Assembly (NCBI RefSeq): GCF_001651865.1
Contig: NZ_LPUX01000055.1
Location: forward strand, 1 to 64,000
DNA from: Sinorhizobium glycinis
GTDB lineage: Bacteria; Pseudomonadota; Alphaproteobacteria; Rhizobiales; Rhizobiaceae
DNA length: 64,000 nucleotides
Direction of reading: 5' to 3'
Shown piece by piece: positions 17,280 through 26,035 of this stretch. The position numbers and the translations under genes were made by a program. A model generated the notes under the pieces. It had not been told where the DNA came from, searched no databases, and saw only the letters and a program-made list of their open reading frames with translations. The stretch's first letter is position 1, and each line of letters opens with the position of its first letter.

Positions 17280-18268
17280 AGGTCTTTGTCACGGGGGCAG
17301 GCGCCTTGCTCGGACAAGGCATTATCCGGGCCTTGCGGCGTTCCACCTTGGACGCGAGGATAATCGTCGCCGACCCGAGTCCGCTCTCCGCCGGTCTCTA
17401 TTGGGGAGACGCCGCCTACCTGTTGCCGATGGCGAAGGATCCCCATTATCTGGACAGGCTGGGCGAACTTCTCGGAGCGGAACGGCCGGACGTGTTGATC
17501 CCCGGAACCGACGTGGAACTCCCGATCCTCTCGGCAAATCGCGAGGCGATCGAAAAAGCCTACGGCACCAGGGTGATCGTCAGTTCGCCTCGTGTCGTGT
17601 CGATCGCCAACGACAAGTGGCTCACCTCGGAGTTCCTGCGCGAGCACGGCTTGGGCTTCGTTCCTTCATGTCTGCCGGGCGAGGAGGCAGCCCTGATCGA
17701 ACAATGCGGATTTCCGCTTGTCGTTAAGCCGAGGGTAGGCGCCAGATCGATTGGCTTCAGTGTCGTTGGCAACCGCGAGCAGCTGGATCGGGCGATTGCC
17801 GAGCAGCCCGGCATCGTCATACAGAAGTATGTCGGTTCGGAAACAAGCGAATTCACTGCGGGCACGGTGACCTTCAATGGGAAATGCCGTGCGACGATCG
17901 TCATGCGCAGGGATCTTCGCGACGGCAACACCTACCGCGCCTTCGCCGAGCCCTTTCCCGCCCTCAATAGAGCAATGGCGGAGGCCGCCGACGCCCTCGC
18001 TGCCGACGGTCCGGCGAACTTCCAGTTTCGCCTTGACGAAGGTGTTCCCCGGATTTTCGAGATCAACGCGCGGTTTTCGGGGACCACGGCGGTAAGAATC
18101 CACGCGGGGTTCAATGAGGTTGAAATGTGCATTCGGCATATCCTCTTCGGAGAGCCGGTCGTCCAACCGGACATCACGCCGGTCACGATATTGCGGCACT
18201 GGTCGGAGACCGTGGTGAAACCCGGCGACCTGGTTACAGTTTCGGCTCCCCTGGAAGAAGAAGTGTGA
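17276..18268 (+). CDS. ATP-grasp ligase (carbamoyl-phosphate-synthase-like)
   Basis: 330 residues. The N-terminal pre-ATP-grasp Rossmann part starts MKVFVTGAGALLGQGIIRAL; the ATP-grasp core has FPLVVKPRVGARSIGFSVV, and the metal-binding strand PRIFEINARFSGTTAVRIHAG lies near residue 262. Such enzymes join a carboxylate to an amine or thiol through an acyl phosphate. The ATG at 17276 overlaps the PHP stop. In a polysaccharide locus it could attach an amino acid or similar group to a sugar carboxylate, but no partner is identifiable. Confidence 0.85.
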   Translation: MKVFVTGAGALLGQGIIRALRRSTLDARIIVADPSPLSAGLYWGDAAYLLPMAKDPHYLDRLGELLGAERPDVLIPGTDVELPILSANREAIEKAYGTRVIVSSPRVVSIANDKWLTSEFLREHGLGFVPSCLPGEEAALIEQCGFPLVVKPRVGARSIGFSVVGNREQLDRAIAEQPGIVIQKYVGSETSEFTAGTVTFNGKCRATIVMRRDLRDGNTYRAFAEPFPALNRAMAEAADALAADGPANFQFRLDEGVPRIFEINARFSGTTAVRIHAGFNEVEMCIRHILFGEPVVQPDITPVTILRHWSETVVKPGDLVTVSAPLEEEV

Positions 18269-18283
18269 GGCGGAAGATCGGCC

Positions 18284-19228
18284 GTGACCTTCAGGGAACT
18301 GGTTGTAACCGGTGCGACGGGCTTTATAGGTACGAGACTGATCGAACAGGCGCTGGCGAGAGGCTACGCCGTGACGGCGCTTGCACGCCACCCGGATCGG
18401 ATCGCAGCGCGGAATGATGCTCGCTTGCGCATTGAGGAGTGGTCGATTGGCGCGCCGCTGCCGTCGTTAAGCCAAGCGGATGCCCTTCTTCATCTCGCGG
18501 CCTATATTCCCGCCGACCTCAGCGACCCCCGTCAGGCCGCCAGATGCTTCGAAATCAACACGAACGGCGCGCTAGACGTCGCGATCGACGCCGCCTCGCA
18601 AGGCGTGCGGCGGTTCATCTATTTTGGATCGGGGCAGGTGTATACGCCCGCCCCGGAGCCTGCCTCGGAAACAAGTCCCACCTTTCCCGTCAGTCGCGCA
18701 AGCTACTATCTGGCGAGCAAACTCTCCGCAGAGATTTGCCTGCTCGCCTTCGGAAAGGTGAAGGCGATGCCCGTGACGGTCTTTCGCCTCGCCTCGGTCT
18801 ACGGTCCAGGCATGCACGGCAACGGCATGGTGACGGCGTTCATCGGTGCGCTTGCGCGCGGGCATTCCGTGATTATTCGTGATGGGGGCGCCTATCGCGC
18901 GGATCTTGTCTATGTCGACGACGTGGCCTCCATGGCTCTCGGGACGGTCGCGGGCGAAAGCGAGGGCGTCTTCAACGCCGGAAGCGGGCACGCCTGCACC
19001 TCACTCGAGGCGGCCCATATCATTGCCGAGGTGATTGGAGCGGACCCCTCCCTGATCAAAGTGGAGGGTGAAGGCGGAGGCGCAGCGGCGGGGGGATTTG
19101 CGGCGCTGGATGTCGCCAAGGCCGTCGAACAACTGGCTTACACGCCGCGCGCGTTCCGCCAAGGCATCGAGGCATGGAAAGCAGAAACCGGGTTTGCGGA
19201 CGTCCTGAACGCGAGCGGGCAAGACTGA
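18284..19228 (+). CDS. NAD-dependent sugar epimerase/dehydratase (extended SDR)
   Basis: 314 residues, GTG start at 18284 preceded by GAGGCGGAAG. The nucleotide motif GATGFIGTRL lies near residue 11 and the catalytic region reads SASYYLASKLSAE (YxxxK) near 144. Probably converts a nucleotide sugar for the polysaccharide. It lies 15 bases past the ATP-grasp gene and is the last of the cysD operon; the next gene is convergent. Substrate unassigned. Confidence 0.88.
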   Translation: MTFRELVVTGATGFIGTRLIEQALARGYAVTALARHPDRIAARNDARLRIEEWSIGAPLPSLSQADALLHLAAYIPADLSDPRQAARCFEINTNGALDVAIDAASQGVRRFIYFGSGQVYTPAPEPASETSPTFPVSRASYYLASKLSAEICLLAFGKVKAMPVTVFRLASVYGPGMHGNGMVTAFIGALARGHSVIIRDGGAYRADLVYVDDVASMALGTVAGESEGVFNAGSGHACTSLEAAHIIAEVIGADPSLIKVEGEGGGAAAGGFAALDVAKAVEQLAYTPRAFRQGIEAWKAETGFADVLNASGQD

Positions 19229-19278
19229 TGCTTGCCGCGAAGTGCCCGGGGGCCAGCGCCTGCGCGTGTCGATCTCGC

Positions 19279-20511
19279 CTATTCAAGTTGCATGCGCTCC
19301 AGCAGCAGCCGGTTGACGGCGTGAACGTCGAACTTGCTCTTCGCTATCTCGCGCGACTTCTCGCCCATCCTCGCAACCAGCTCCGGATCTCGAGCCAGCG
19401 CGATCATCGCGTCCGCCAGACTGACCGCGTCACGCGCCTTGACAGCGAAGCCGTTGACGCCCGGCTGCACGGTGTCGCGGCAGCCGGGGAGGTCCGTGGT
19501 GATGATCGGCCGACCGGTCGCCAGAGCCTCCAGTATGCTGCGGGGAATGCCTTCGCGATAGTAGGAAGGCAGCACGAAGACGGAGCAGGCGGCGAGATAG
19601 GGCCGGACATCGTCGGTACTGCCGAGGTAGTCCAATATCCCCTCGCGAACCCAGCCGTCGATCTCCGCCCGGGAAACGGCGGTCGGGTTGCCGTCGAAGG
19701 GGCCGAGGAGCTGGAACCGGGCTTCGGGAGACGACCGACGGACGACCCGCGCCGCCTCGACATATTCCACGATGCCCTTGTCGCGCAGGAGCCGGGCGAC
19801 CATGAGGAAGACCGGTGCGCCTTGCGGCGGCCTCGAGAAGATGAAGTGGTCGGGATCGACTCCGGACCCCGGGACGATGGTGATCAGCGAGCTGTCCCGC
19901 AGCATCCGGTGGTTACGGATGTCCGCGACATCCGCGTCGTTATAGGCGAACACGACTTTGGCGCCGCGGAAGGCCATCCGATAGAGCCAGACGCAGAGAT
20001 GCCGTACGAGCCTGGACTTCACGGAGGCGCTTGCTTGCTCGGAGAACATGTGCCCGAGACCGGTCACGAGAAAGCAGCGCTCTCTGATCCCCAGCATGCG
20101 CGCCGCGATGCCGCCATAGATGATCGGCTTCATCGTATAGGGCAGAATCAGGTCAGGCCGCAGATGCCGGAAGCTCTCCCGCAGGGACCAGAGGGTTCTC
20201 AGGTCCTCGATCGGATTGAGACCCGTACGCGCCATCGGAACGCGGCGGAACTCGACGCCGATCTCCGCAAGCTGGTGCTCGACCTTCGCGTCCTGTTCCG
20301 GAGCAAGGGCGACGACGCGGTGCCCTGCCGCAACCAGCCTCTTCAGCAGGTCCAGCCGGAAAATCGTCAAGGAGGGGGTAAAACTCGCGACGACCGCGAT
20401 GACGCGCCGACTGCCGTGGCGGATTTGCGGTGCGGACGAGCTTTCGGCACGAGGCAAGCCCGGCGCCGCAGCCTCGGCTCCAGCCCGTAAAGTCTGACCT
20501 ACCGGTTCCAC
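19279..20511 (-). CDS. Glycosyltransferase family 4
   Basis: 410 residues from a GTG at 20511 with GGAGGGATCC upstream; the frame is open further but that part only overlaps the preceding gene. The N-terminal GT-B domain starts RRVIAVVASFTPSLTIFRLDLLKRL; the donor-binding C-domain has VARLLRDKGIVEYVEAA and REGIPRSILEALATGRPIITTDLPGCRD, the E-x7-E region of GT4. It overlaps the upstream glycosyltransferase gene by 13 bases. Adds one sugar of the repeat unit at the cytoplasmic face; donor and acceptor unknown. Confidence 0.88.
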   Translation of the reverse strand: MEPVGQTLRAGAEAAAPGLPRAESSSAPQIRHGSRRVIAVVASFTPSLTIFRLDLLKRLVAAGHRVVALAPEQDAKVEHQLAEIGVEFRRVPMARTGLNPIEDLRTLWSLRESFRHLRPDLILPYTMKPIIYGGIAARMLGIRERCFLVTGLGHMFSEQASASVKSRLVRHLCVWLYRMAFRGAKVVFAYNDADVADIRNHRMLRDSSLITIVPGSGVDPDHFIFSRPPQGAPVFLMVARLLRDKGIVEYVEAARVVRRSSPEARFQLLGPFDGNPTAVSRAEIDGWVREGILDYLGSTDDVRPYLAACSVFVLPSYYREGIPRSILEALATGRPIITTDLPGCRDTVQPGVNGFAVKARDAVSLADAMIALARDPELVARMGEKSREIAKSKFDVHAVNRLLLERMQLE

Positions 20512-21665
20512 GGATCCCTCCTGTACGATGCGCTTCGGTGAAGCGCCATCTCGTAAAGCTTCAGATGTCGGGCGACATAGGTCGCGAGCGAGAAGTTCTC
20601 GATGACACGTCGGCGCGCCGCCATGCCCAGTTGCCGCCGGTCGGCCGGGCAAAGCGAGAGCAGCCTGGCAACGACTTCCGCCTGCGCCACCGCATTGTTG
20701 GGCTCAGAGATCAGCTCCAGATCGCCGACCAGCCAGGCACAGTCGCCAACATCGGTTGCCGCCGCCGGGACGCCACAGGCCATCGCTTCCGCGACGCAGA
20801 GCGGAAAAGCCTCGCCCCATGAGGATGAAAGCATGAAGACGTCCAGGCCCGGCAGCAACGCGTTGATGTCGGAGCGGGCGCCCGACGTCGTCAGCCGGCC
20901 GTCCATGCCGAGGTCGCGGGCAGTCTGGCGGGCAGCACCCGATTCGTGGCCGTCGCCGATGATCAGCCCATGCACGTCGTATCCACGGTCCCGAAGAACG
21001 GCGAGCGCCTTCACGAAAGCGGCGTGATCCTTCATAGGATGCGCGCGCGCCACATTGCCTATGATCGATCGCGTCGGCGGGATGTTGAATAGCTGGTGCA
21101 GCCTGTCCTTGGCTCCGTTCAGCGGCTGGAACTCTGAACAATCGATGCCGTTCGGAATGACATGCCTTTTCAAGGCGTCGAAGCCGAGGGCTTCGTGCTG
21201 GTCGGCCGCCACTCTCGAGCAATAGGAGATGGCGGCCGTCCAGGGCGACAAGCGTGCCCCAAGCGTGATCAGCCGCCGCGTCATGCGCTTCTCGGCGTCG
21301 ATATTTGCAACGGAGTGATGGATGCTCCAGATCACCGGTTGCCGCCGGTGCATCAGCGCACCCACGGAGGCGGCAATGTTTCCGTGGTACATCCAGCCAT
21401 GGAGGAGCGCCGGCTCCGTTGTTCGGATCGCCTGCCTCAACCGCCACAGCGAGTTCAGCCTTGGCCTCGCCTGAGGCATTCCGATCGTCTGTATGTCGAC
21501 TTCCGAAAGCGCCATGCTTTCGGCGACGGGACCCGGCGTCATCAGCGAGAGCACCGAAGGGCGGTACCGGTTCCCGGACAATCCCCTGGCGAAGCGGGCG
21601 AGCATGTATTCCGCTCCGCCTACATTCAACCCGGTGATGCAATTGAGGACGCGGATGTCACTCAC
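20499..21665 (-). CDS. Glycosyltransferase family 4
   Basis: 388 residues, GTG start at 21665. The GT-B opening is VLNCITGLNVGGAEYMLARFARGL, with GNVARAHPMKDHAAFVKALAVL and SWGEAFPLCVAEAMACGVPAAATDVGD in the C-domain. It is similar in style to colanic-acid/EPS GT4 enzymes acting on a lipid-linked oligosaccharide. The ribosome site is weak. It follows the dehydratase gene (21771) on the same strand and overlaps the next glycosyltransferase. Confidence 0.88.
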   Translation of the reverse strand: MSDIRVLNCITGLNVGGAEYMLARFARGLSGNRYRPSVLSLMTPGPVAESMALSEVDIQTIGMPQARPRLNSLWRLRQAIRTTEPALLHGWMYHGNIAASVGALMHRRQPVIWSIHHSVANIDAEKRMTRRLITLGARLSPWTAAISYCSRVAADQHEALGFDALKRHVIPNGIDCSEFQPLNGAKDRLHQLFNIPPTRSIIGNVARAHPMKDHAAFVKALAVLRDRGYDVHGLIIGDGHESGAARQTARDLGMDGRLTTSGARSDINALLPGLDVFMLSSSWGEAFPLCVAEAMACGVPAAATDVGDCAWLVGDLELISEPNNAVAQAEVVARLLSLCPADRRQLGMAARRRVIENFSLATYVARHLKLYEMALHRSASYRRDPWNR

Positions 21666-21743
21666 AGTGAGCCTATCTCTTTAGAGCCGCGGCGGGTCGT
21701 GCGGCTCCCAGGTGGCGAGCCGCACGGACCTGTCCTCCCGCTA

Positions 21744-21774
21744 GAGCCTCCCATTCAACCAGGAAAGGTTCTAA
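21744..21774. repeat. Dispersed repeat, module C (same sequence as the arms of the 12.2 kb element)
   Basis: CCATTCAACCAGGAAAGG followed by TTCTAA matches the right arm at 12553-12586. Read on the minus strand, its TTAG supplies the TAG stop of the dehydratase gene at 21771, so the repeat forms the 3' boundary of that gene. Confidence 0.6.
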
Positions 21775-23957
21775 TTTCCCGGCAGGTTGAGTTCGCCGCG
21801 CTTGCGGCCCTGAACCCCGGAACGGCGTCGCGGACCCTCGACGCGCCGCCGCGGCGGCACGGCCCGCTTGCCCGACGATGGTCGCTTTGCTCCCTCCGCC
21901 CCGTGTTGGTAATGCGGGAGCAGTTCATGCATCACGCTCACCACCGCCCGTTCATTGCCGCGCTCCGCATGGCGCTGCAGGCGCATGAACGCGTCCTTCA
22001 ACTTCGGCAGCGGGATCGGATCCGGAACCGCGCCGAGCACACCTGGAACCGGCAGGCTTATGCGCTTGTCGGTCTCGTCGAAAAGCTCCTCGAAGAGCTT
22101 CTCGCCCGGCCTGCAGCCGATAATCTTGATCTCGATCTCCTCGTCCGGCGTGAAACCCGCCAGCCGGATCATGCGCCTGGCGATGTCGATGATCTTGATC
22201 GGCTCGCCCATGTCGAGGACGAAGATCTCTCCCTGCCCGAGCTGCTGCTCGAAACCGTAGGCGGAGGCCTGCAGCGTCAGTTCCACGGCCTCGCGGATGG
22301 TCATGAAGAAGCGTGTCATGTTGGCGTCGGTCACCGTGAGCGGGCCGCCCCTTGCGAGCTGCCGTTCAAACAGCGGTATCAAGGAACCGCTCGATCCCAG
22401 CACGTTCCCAAAACGAACGGTCATGAACCGCGGCGCCTGGCCTGTCTCGATGCCATCCAGGTCCAGCGCCTGGCAGTAGAGTTCCGCCAGGCGTTTCGAC
22501 GCGCCCATGACGCTCGTCGAGTTCACCACCTTGTCGGTGGAGACCTGGACCATAGCAAGCGTGCCGCATTTCTTGGCAGCATTGGCGACGTTCATGGTGC
22601 CGATGACATTGGTGAGCACGCCCTCGCACGGGTTCATCTGAACCATGGGCACATGCTTCAGGGCGGCGGCGTGAAAGACGAGCTCCGGTCTATGGCGCTC
22701 GAAAATCTCCTCCACCCTCTGGCAGCGGCGAACGCTGCAGAGGTAGCAAGACCGCGGGACGTCCGGGAAGTTCTCGTTCAACTTCATGTCGATGGAGTAG
22801 AGGTTGTATTCCGTATTGTCGATCAGAACGATCTCCGCGGGTCCGCAGGCAGCGACCTGAGCGGTCAACTCGCTGCCGATCGATCCGCCCGCGCCGGTAA
22901 CGAGGATGCGCCTGCCGCAAATGAGGCGAGCAATCGCTGCCGTGTCGAGTGCTGCCTGCGGCCGCTCGAGAAGATCGGTCAGCTCGATCGACCGCAATTC
23001 ATAGGGGTTGTCGTTCTTGGCGCGTTTGAGTTCGGTGAGCTGTGACAATCGCGAGACCGCGATCCCGAGCCGCTCAGCGGAGTGCACAAGCTCTTCCGAG
23101 GCCTTTTCGCCGAAGGCGGCTGGGGCCTCCGTGAACACCACGTGACGCGGCTGCTTGTTGACCAGCTGCAGTTCTGCCACGACCCGCTCGAAATCCGCGA
23201 TGCTGCCGGCAATCGGCACACCGCGCAGGCTCATGCCGACCTGGTCGCCATGTTTGTCCAGGCAGGCGACCGGTATGTGGGTCGCATTTGGATCCCGGGC
23301 GAGCGCGCGGAGATAGAGATCTGCGGCGTCGCCGGCGCCAACAAGCAGCAGTGGAACGTAATGTTGCTCATTGGCCTTCTTGAAGACCGGCCGCGCGAGC
23401 GGGATTTCTTCGGCGCGGAAGCTCAGTCGCGATGCCGCGAGGAACGCGATCAGAAGGAGAGACTGCATAGGAACGACCGTTCTCGGAATCTCGCTCAGCC
23501 GGGTCGAGAAAAAGAGCAACGAGACGAGCAGCAAGGACGTCAGCAGCACGGCGCGCAGGATGATGAACAGGTCGGAGATCGACCCATACCTCCAGTTGCG
23601 GCTGTAGAGCCCGGAGAACGGAAAAACGAAAGCGCAAATGGCAAGATATTGAGCCCCGGACCAAAACAGGACGGACGCAGTTTCCGGTCTCGCCTTCAGC
23701 TCTGTTATGCCATAGCGCAAGAGCAGCGCCACCGCGAGGGCAATGCCGGCGGAGCCGAGATCGGCAAGGTAGAGCAAGGAGCATTTTTGGATGCTGCGTG
23801 CAGCACCTCGTATGCGCCTTAGCCCGATGTCCACGGCCGCTTCGCCCACGGCCCATAGTCTTCCTTTAGTCGTCCGGTTTGCTGCCCCTTGTCCCAAGCC
23901 TGGCCACATTAGAAAATTGTCACGAATTGCCTTCGCGGCGGCGTGTAAACGCTGCAT
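21771..23957 (-). CDS. Membrane-bound nucleotide-sugar 4,6-dehydratase, FlaA1/CapD/WbpM type
   Basis: 728 residues. Four N-terminal membrane segments (for example LADLGSAGIALAVALLLRYG) and a CoA/NAD-binding-like middle domain (VPLLLVGAGDAADLYLRAL) precede the catalytic domain, with ILVTGAGGSIGSELTAQVA near residue 350 and STDKVVNSTSVMGASKRLAE, where Met replaces the usual Tyr as in WbpM. These enzymes dehydrate UDP-GlcNAc on the way to 6-deoxy aminosugars such as QuiNAc, FucNAc or bacillosamine. The start has GGAAGGG upstream. The amino-sugar product fits the aminotransferase and formyltransferase in the locus. The C-terminal Arg/Lys-rich tail (RRRVEGPRRRSGVQGRKR) looks non-family, and the stop codon lies in a repeat. 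Confidence 0.9.
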   Translation of the reverse strand: MQRLHAAAKAIRDNFLMWPGLGQGAANRTTKGRLWAVGEAAVDIGLRRIRGAARSIQKCSLLYLADLGSAGIALAVALLLRYGITELKARPETASVLFWSGAQYLAICAFVFPFSGLYSRNWRYGSISDLFIILRAVLLTSLLLVSLLFFSTRLSEIPRTVVPMQSLLLIAFLAASRLSFRAEEIPLARPVFKKANEQHYVPLLLVGAGDAADLYLRALARDPNATHIPVACLDKHGDQVGMSLRGVPIAGSIADFERVVAELQLVNKQPRHVVFTEAPAAFGEKASEELVHSAERLGIAVSRLSQLTELKRAKNDNPYELRSIELTDLLERPQAALDTAAIARLICGRRILVTGAGGSIGSELTAQVAACGPAEIVLIDNTEYNLYSIDMKLNENFPDVPRSCYLCSVRRCQRVEEIFERHRPELVFHAAALKHVPMVQMNPCEGVLTNVIGTMNVANAAKKCGTLAMVQVSTDKVVNSTSVMGASKRLAELYCQALDLDGIETGQAPRFMTVRFGNVLGSSGSLIPLFERQLARGGPLTVTDANMTRFFMTIREAVELTLQASAYGFEQQLGQGEIFVLDMGEPIKIIDIARRMIRLAGFTPDEEIEIKIIGCRPGEKLFEELFDETDKRISLPVPGVLGAVPDPIPLPKLKDAFMRLQRHAERGNERAVVSVMHELLPHYQHGAEGAKRPSSGKRAVPPRRRVEGPRRRSGVQGRKRGELNLPGN

Positions 23958-24350
23958 GACGGCCCTTCCCTAACATCAAAAGCCTTGCCGTCCTGCCGAA
24001 TGACAACGCCATCACCGCCAAGTCCTGCTGGCGGTTCAAGAGTTGGGTATCTTTAGTGTTGCCTCGTCGACCGGCCTGAAGGCTAGAGTAACTTAAAACA
24101 ACAAAGACGAGTGCTCGCGACTGGATAGATCGCGGCACCAAAATTTTCCGGCATATTCGAAGTTAGTAATAAAAACACGTTACTACGGGGTTGTAAATAG
24201 TCGTTCCTAGTAACGCTGCAAGAATGATTATATATTAAAAATATGTATTTATCAGAGAACCTCAGGTTGCGATCTCGCCGCGGTGCGTGAGGCCGAGAAA
24301 GCAATTCTCGCCCCCGGTGAGCCGTCCGCGGCCTGCCGAGGGCAACGCAG
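23958..24350. promoter_or_regulatory. AT-rich intergenic region upstream of the dehydratase/glycosyltransferase operon
   Basis: No credible gene. From about 24140 to 24260 it is much more AT-rich than the surroundings. An 8-bp inverted repeat CGTTACTA (24178-24185) / TAGTAACG (24208-24215) with an additional TTAGTAA at 24163 could be a regulator site for the minus-strand genes starting at 23957. Confidence 0.35.
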
Positions 24351-25253
24351 TCAGTGGAGTTTGCTGTGAATCGGCGGCCGCTTGCCAAAGGGCGTTTCCC
24401 AGGCAACGACCTCGATGCATTCGCCGTCTCCGCACCGTACGACGAAGCCTGTCTCGGTATGCGCCTGGACCTGACCGTCGAGCCCGATGAACCGGCCGGA
24501 ATTCGCGACCGCGACCGCGCTGTCGATGCGGATCTTCTCGCCGGTCCGCCATGTGAAGGCCCCGGGATAGGGATCGCCGACCGCCCGGATCAGGCGCAAC
24601 ACGGCGGCTGCCGGTCGGTGCCAGTCGATCAGGCCGTCCTCCGGACTCCGCTTCGCGCAATAGCTTGCCTGGTCATGATCCTGTTGCGTCCGAGGCGCGC
24701 TGTCCGATTCCACGAGCGCGGCGGCCTCTACGACCATTTCGGCAAGATTTGCCGTTTGCTTGGCATATAGGCTCCTCGCGGTTTCGTCGGCCTCCACTGG
24801 GAACAGTCGCTGGAGCAGAACAGGCCCGGAATCGATCCCGTCGTCCAGCCAGAACAAGGTCGAGCCGGTTTCCTCCTCGCCCTGGAGGATTGTCCATGGG
24901 ATGACGCCACGACCGCGAAAATGCGGCAAGGCTGCCGGATGGAACCCGACGGTGCCCTTGCGCGCTATGTCTCGGAATGGCCGCCGACAGATTTGCGACC
25001 AGCCGATGACAAACGTGAGGTCCGGTCGGACCAATGCCATGGCTTCGAGCGTCGCGGCAGCATTGACGTCCGTCGCGTAGCAGACCGCGCTCCCGGTTGC
25101 CCGCGCCAGGTCGGCTATATCCGCAAAATCGGAATGACGTTCCGCCGCTTCGGGCGGGAGTGTTACGACCAAGACCGGGATGCGCTTGGCCTTTATGAGC
25201 GCCTCCAGAGCGATCCTGGAGCTTTCGACGGCGCCGACGAAAACGATACGCAT
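24351..25253 (-). CDS. Methionyl-tRNA formyltransferase-like sugar N-formyltransferase
   Basis: 300 residues. The N-terminal formyl-transfer domain has GFHPAALPHFRGRGVIPW at 103-120 and GSTLFWLDDGIDSGPVLLQRL at 130-150; the C-terminal domain has SPEDGLIDWHRPA, common in ArnA/Fmt-type proteins. The canonical catalytic Asn of the N-x-H motif is Gly103 here, while His105 and Asp141 are kept. Too short for ArnA and not next to fmt/def housekeeping genes, so it probably transfers formyl from N10-formyl-tetrahydrofolate to a sugar amine in the EPS. GGTGGGACC precedes the ATG. Confidence 0.82.
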   Translation of the reverse strand: MRIVFVGAVESSRIALEALIKAKRIPVLVVTLPPEAAERHSDFADIADLARATGSAVCYATDVNAAATLEAMALVRPDLTFVIGWSQICRRPFRDIARKGTVGFHPAALPHFRGRGVIPWTILQGEEETGSTLFWLDDGIDSGPVLLQRLFPVEADETARSLYAKQTANLAEMVVEAAALVESDSAPRTQQDHDQASYCAKRSPEDGLIDWHRPAAAVLRLIRAVGDPYPGAFTWRTGEKIRIDSAVAVANSGRFIGLDGQVQAHTETGFVVRCGDGECIEVVAWETPFGKRPPIHSKLH

Positions 25254-26035
25254 GGTCCCACCAAGAAATCCAAATGTATGAAATCAGCGGGTGCTCTACT
25301 CACCTGTCGGACAATGAGTAATGCGATCCAGAGTGAGCGTCGGCTCATCGAACACAATAGCGGCCACGGCGTCCAGGGTAAAGCGGCGCACCTGACGCAG
25401 ACTTGTAGATTCGGTCCTGCAAGTCGGTCAAAAATCTCGATCGCCGAATATGCAATGTTGGCGAAAAGGCGAGAATGAAGTACGTTCACGCATATCGCAG
25501 TAATGGGGGCCTGTTTAGGCCGGCGATAGAGCATTCACCGTTGAAAGCAATTTGATTTTGTTGTTGGGGAGATGCCCGGGCAGTCATGCAGGGCAAAATG
25601 GAGATGACCGGTCTTAGGCGCGGTCTGCCGATCAGCTTGCCGATGGCTGTGACGTCTCATTTCCACTACAGCGCCGTGCGTCTTTCAGACGCCACAGTAC
25701 GCGACAGTAGCGTTGGCGGATGCTTTTTCGCCCTCATCCCTGTGCTTGTCACAGGGATCCAGCAGCGCCGCGTTCGCGGTGCGAAAGAGACTTTTCAGCC
25801 CAAGGACTTGGGCTGGCTGGATTCCTGTGACGAGCACAGGAATGAGGACGGAGGAGAGGCCCTGCCGTACGCAACCGACGAAGCCCAGTCGGCTGCTGCC
25901 GTGTACTGTGATCAGACGCGCATAGGTCGCTGTAGCACTTTGAATTGCTGCATGTTCTTGTCCTTAATCGGCTACGCTTCAGGAAACATGCAGTAGGGTT
26001 CTGACCCTGGAAGCATCAGCCAATGGAAGGCTCAC
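25254..26035. repeat. Intergenic stretch built largely of dispersed palindromic repeats
   Basis: 782 bases without a real gene. It holds module A at about 25666-25710, a long hairpin (25732-25847, own entry) and modules A+B at about 25911-25995 (GCTGTAGCACTTTGAATTGC then CCTTAATCGG...GAAACATGCAG). A 136-codon frame at 25586-25996 consists of these repeats and is rejected. Promoters for the formyltransferase (leftward) and sulfotransferase (rightward) must lie here but cannot be assigned. Confidence 0.6.
25732..25847. repeat. Long inverted repeat with 32-bp arms
   Basis: The left arm 25732-25763 (CCTCATCCCTGTGCTTGTCA...) and right arm 25816-25847 (...GTGACGAGCACAGGAATGAGG) pair with only a few mismatches around a 52-base loop. 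It looks like the abundant rhizobial intergenic palindrome and could form a large RNA hairpin or cruciform. Confidence 0.7.

Noticed and set aside
21162-23045. 627-codon plus-strand frame
   Set aside because: It runs across two minus-strand genes (GT4 and dehydratase) that both have strong motifs.
25586-25996. 136-codon frame before the sulfotransferase
   Set aside because: Its DNA is made of the 32-bp-arm hairpin and modules A and B; the same codons occur at unrelated sites.
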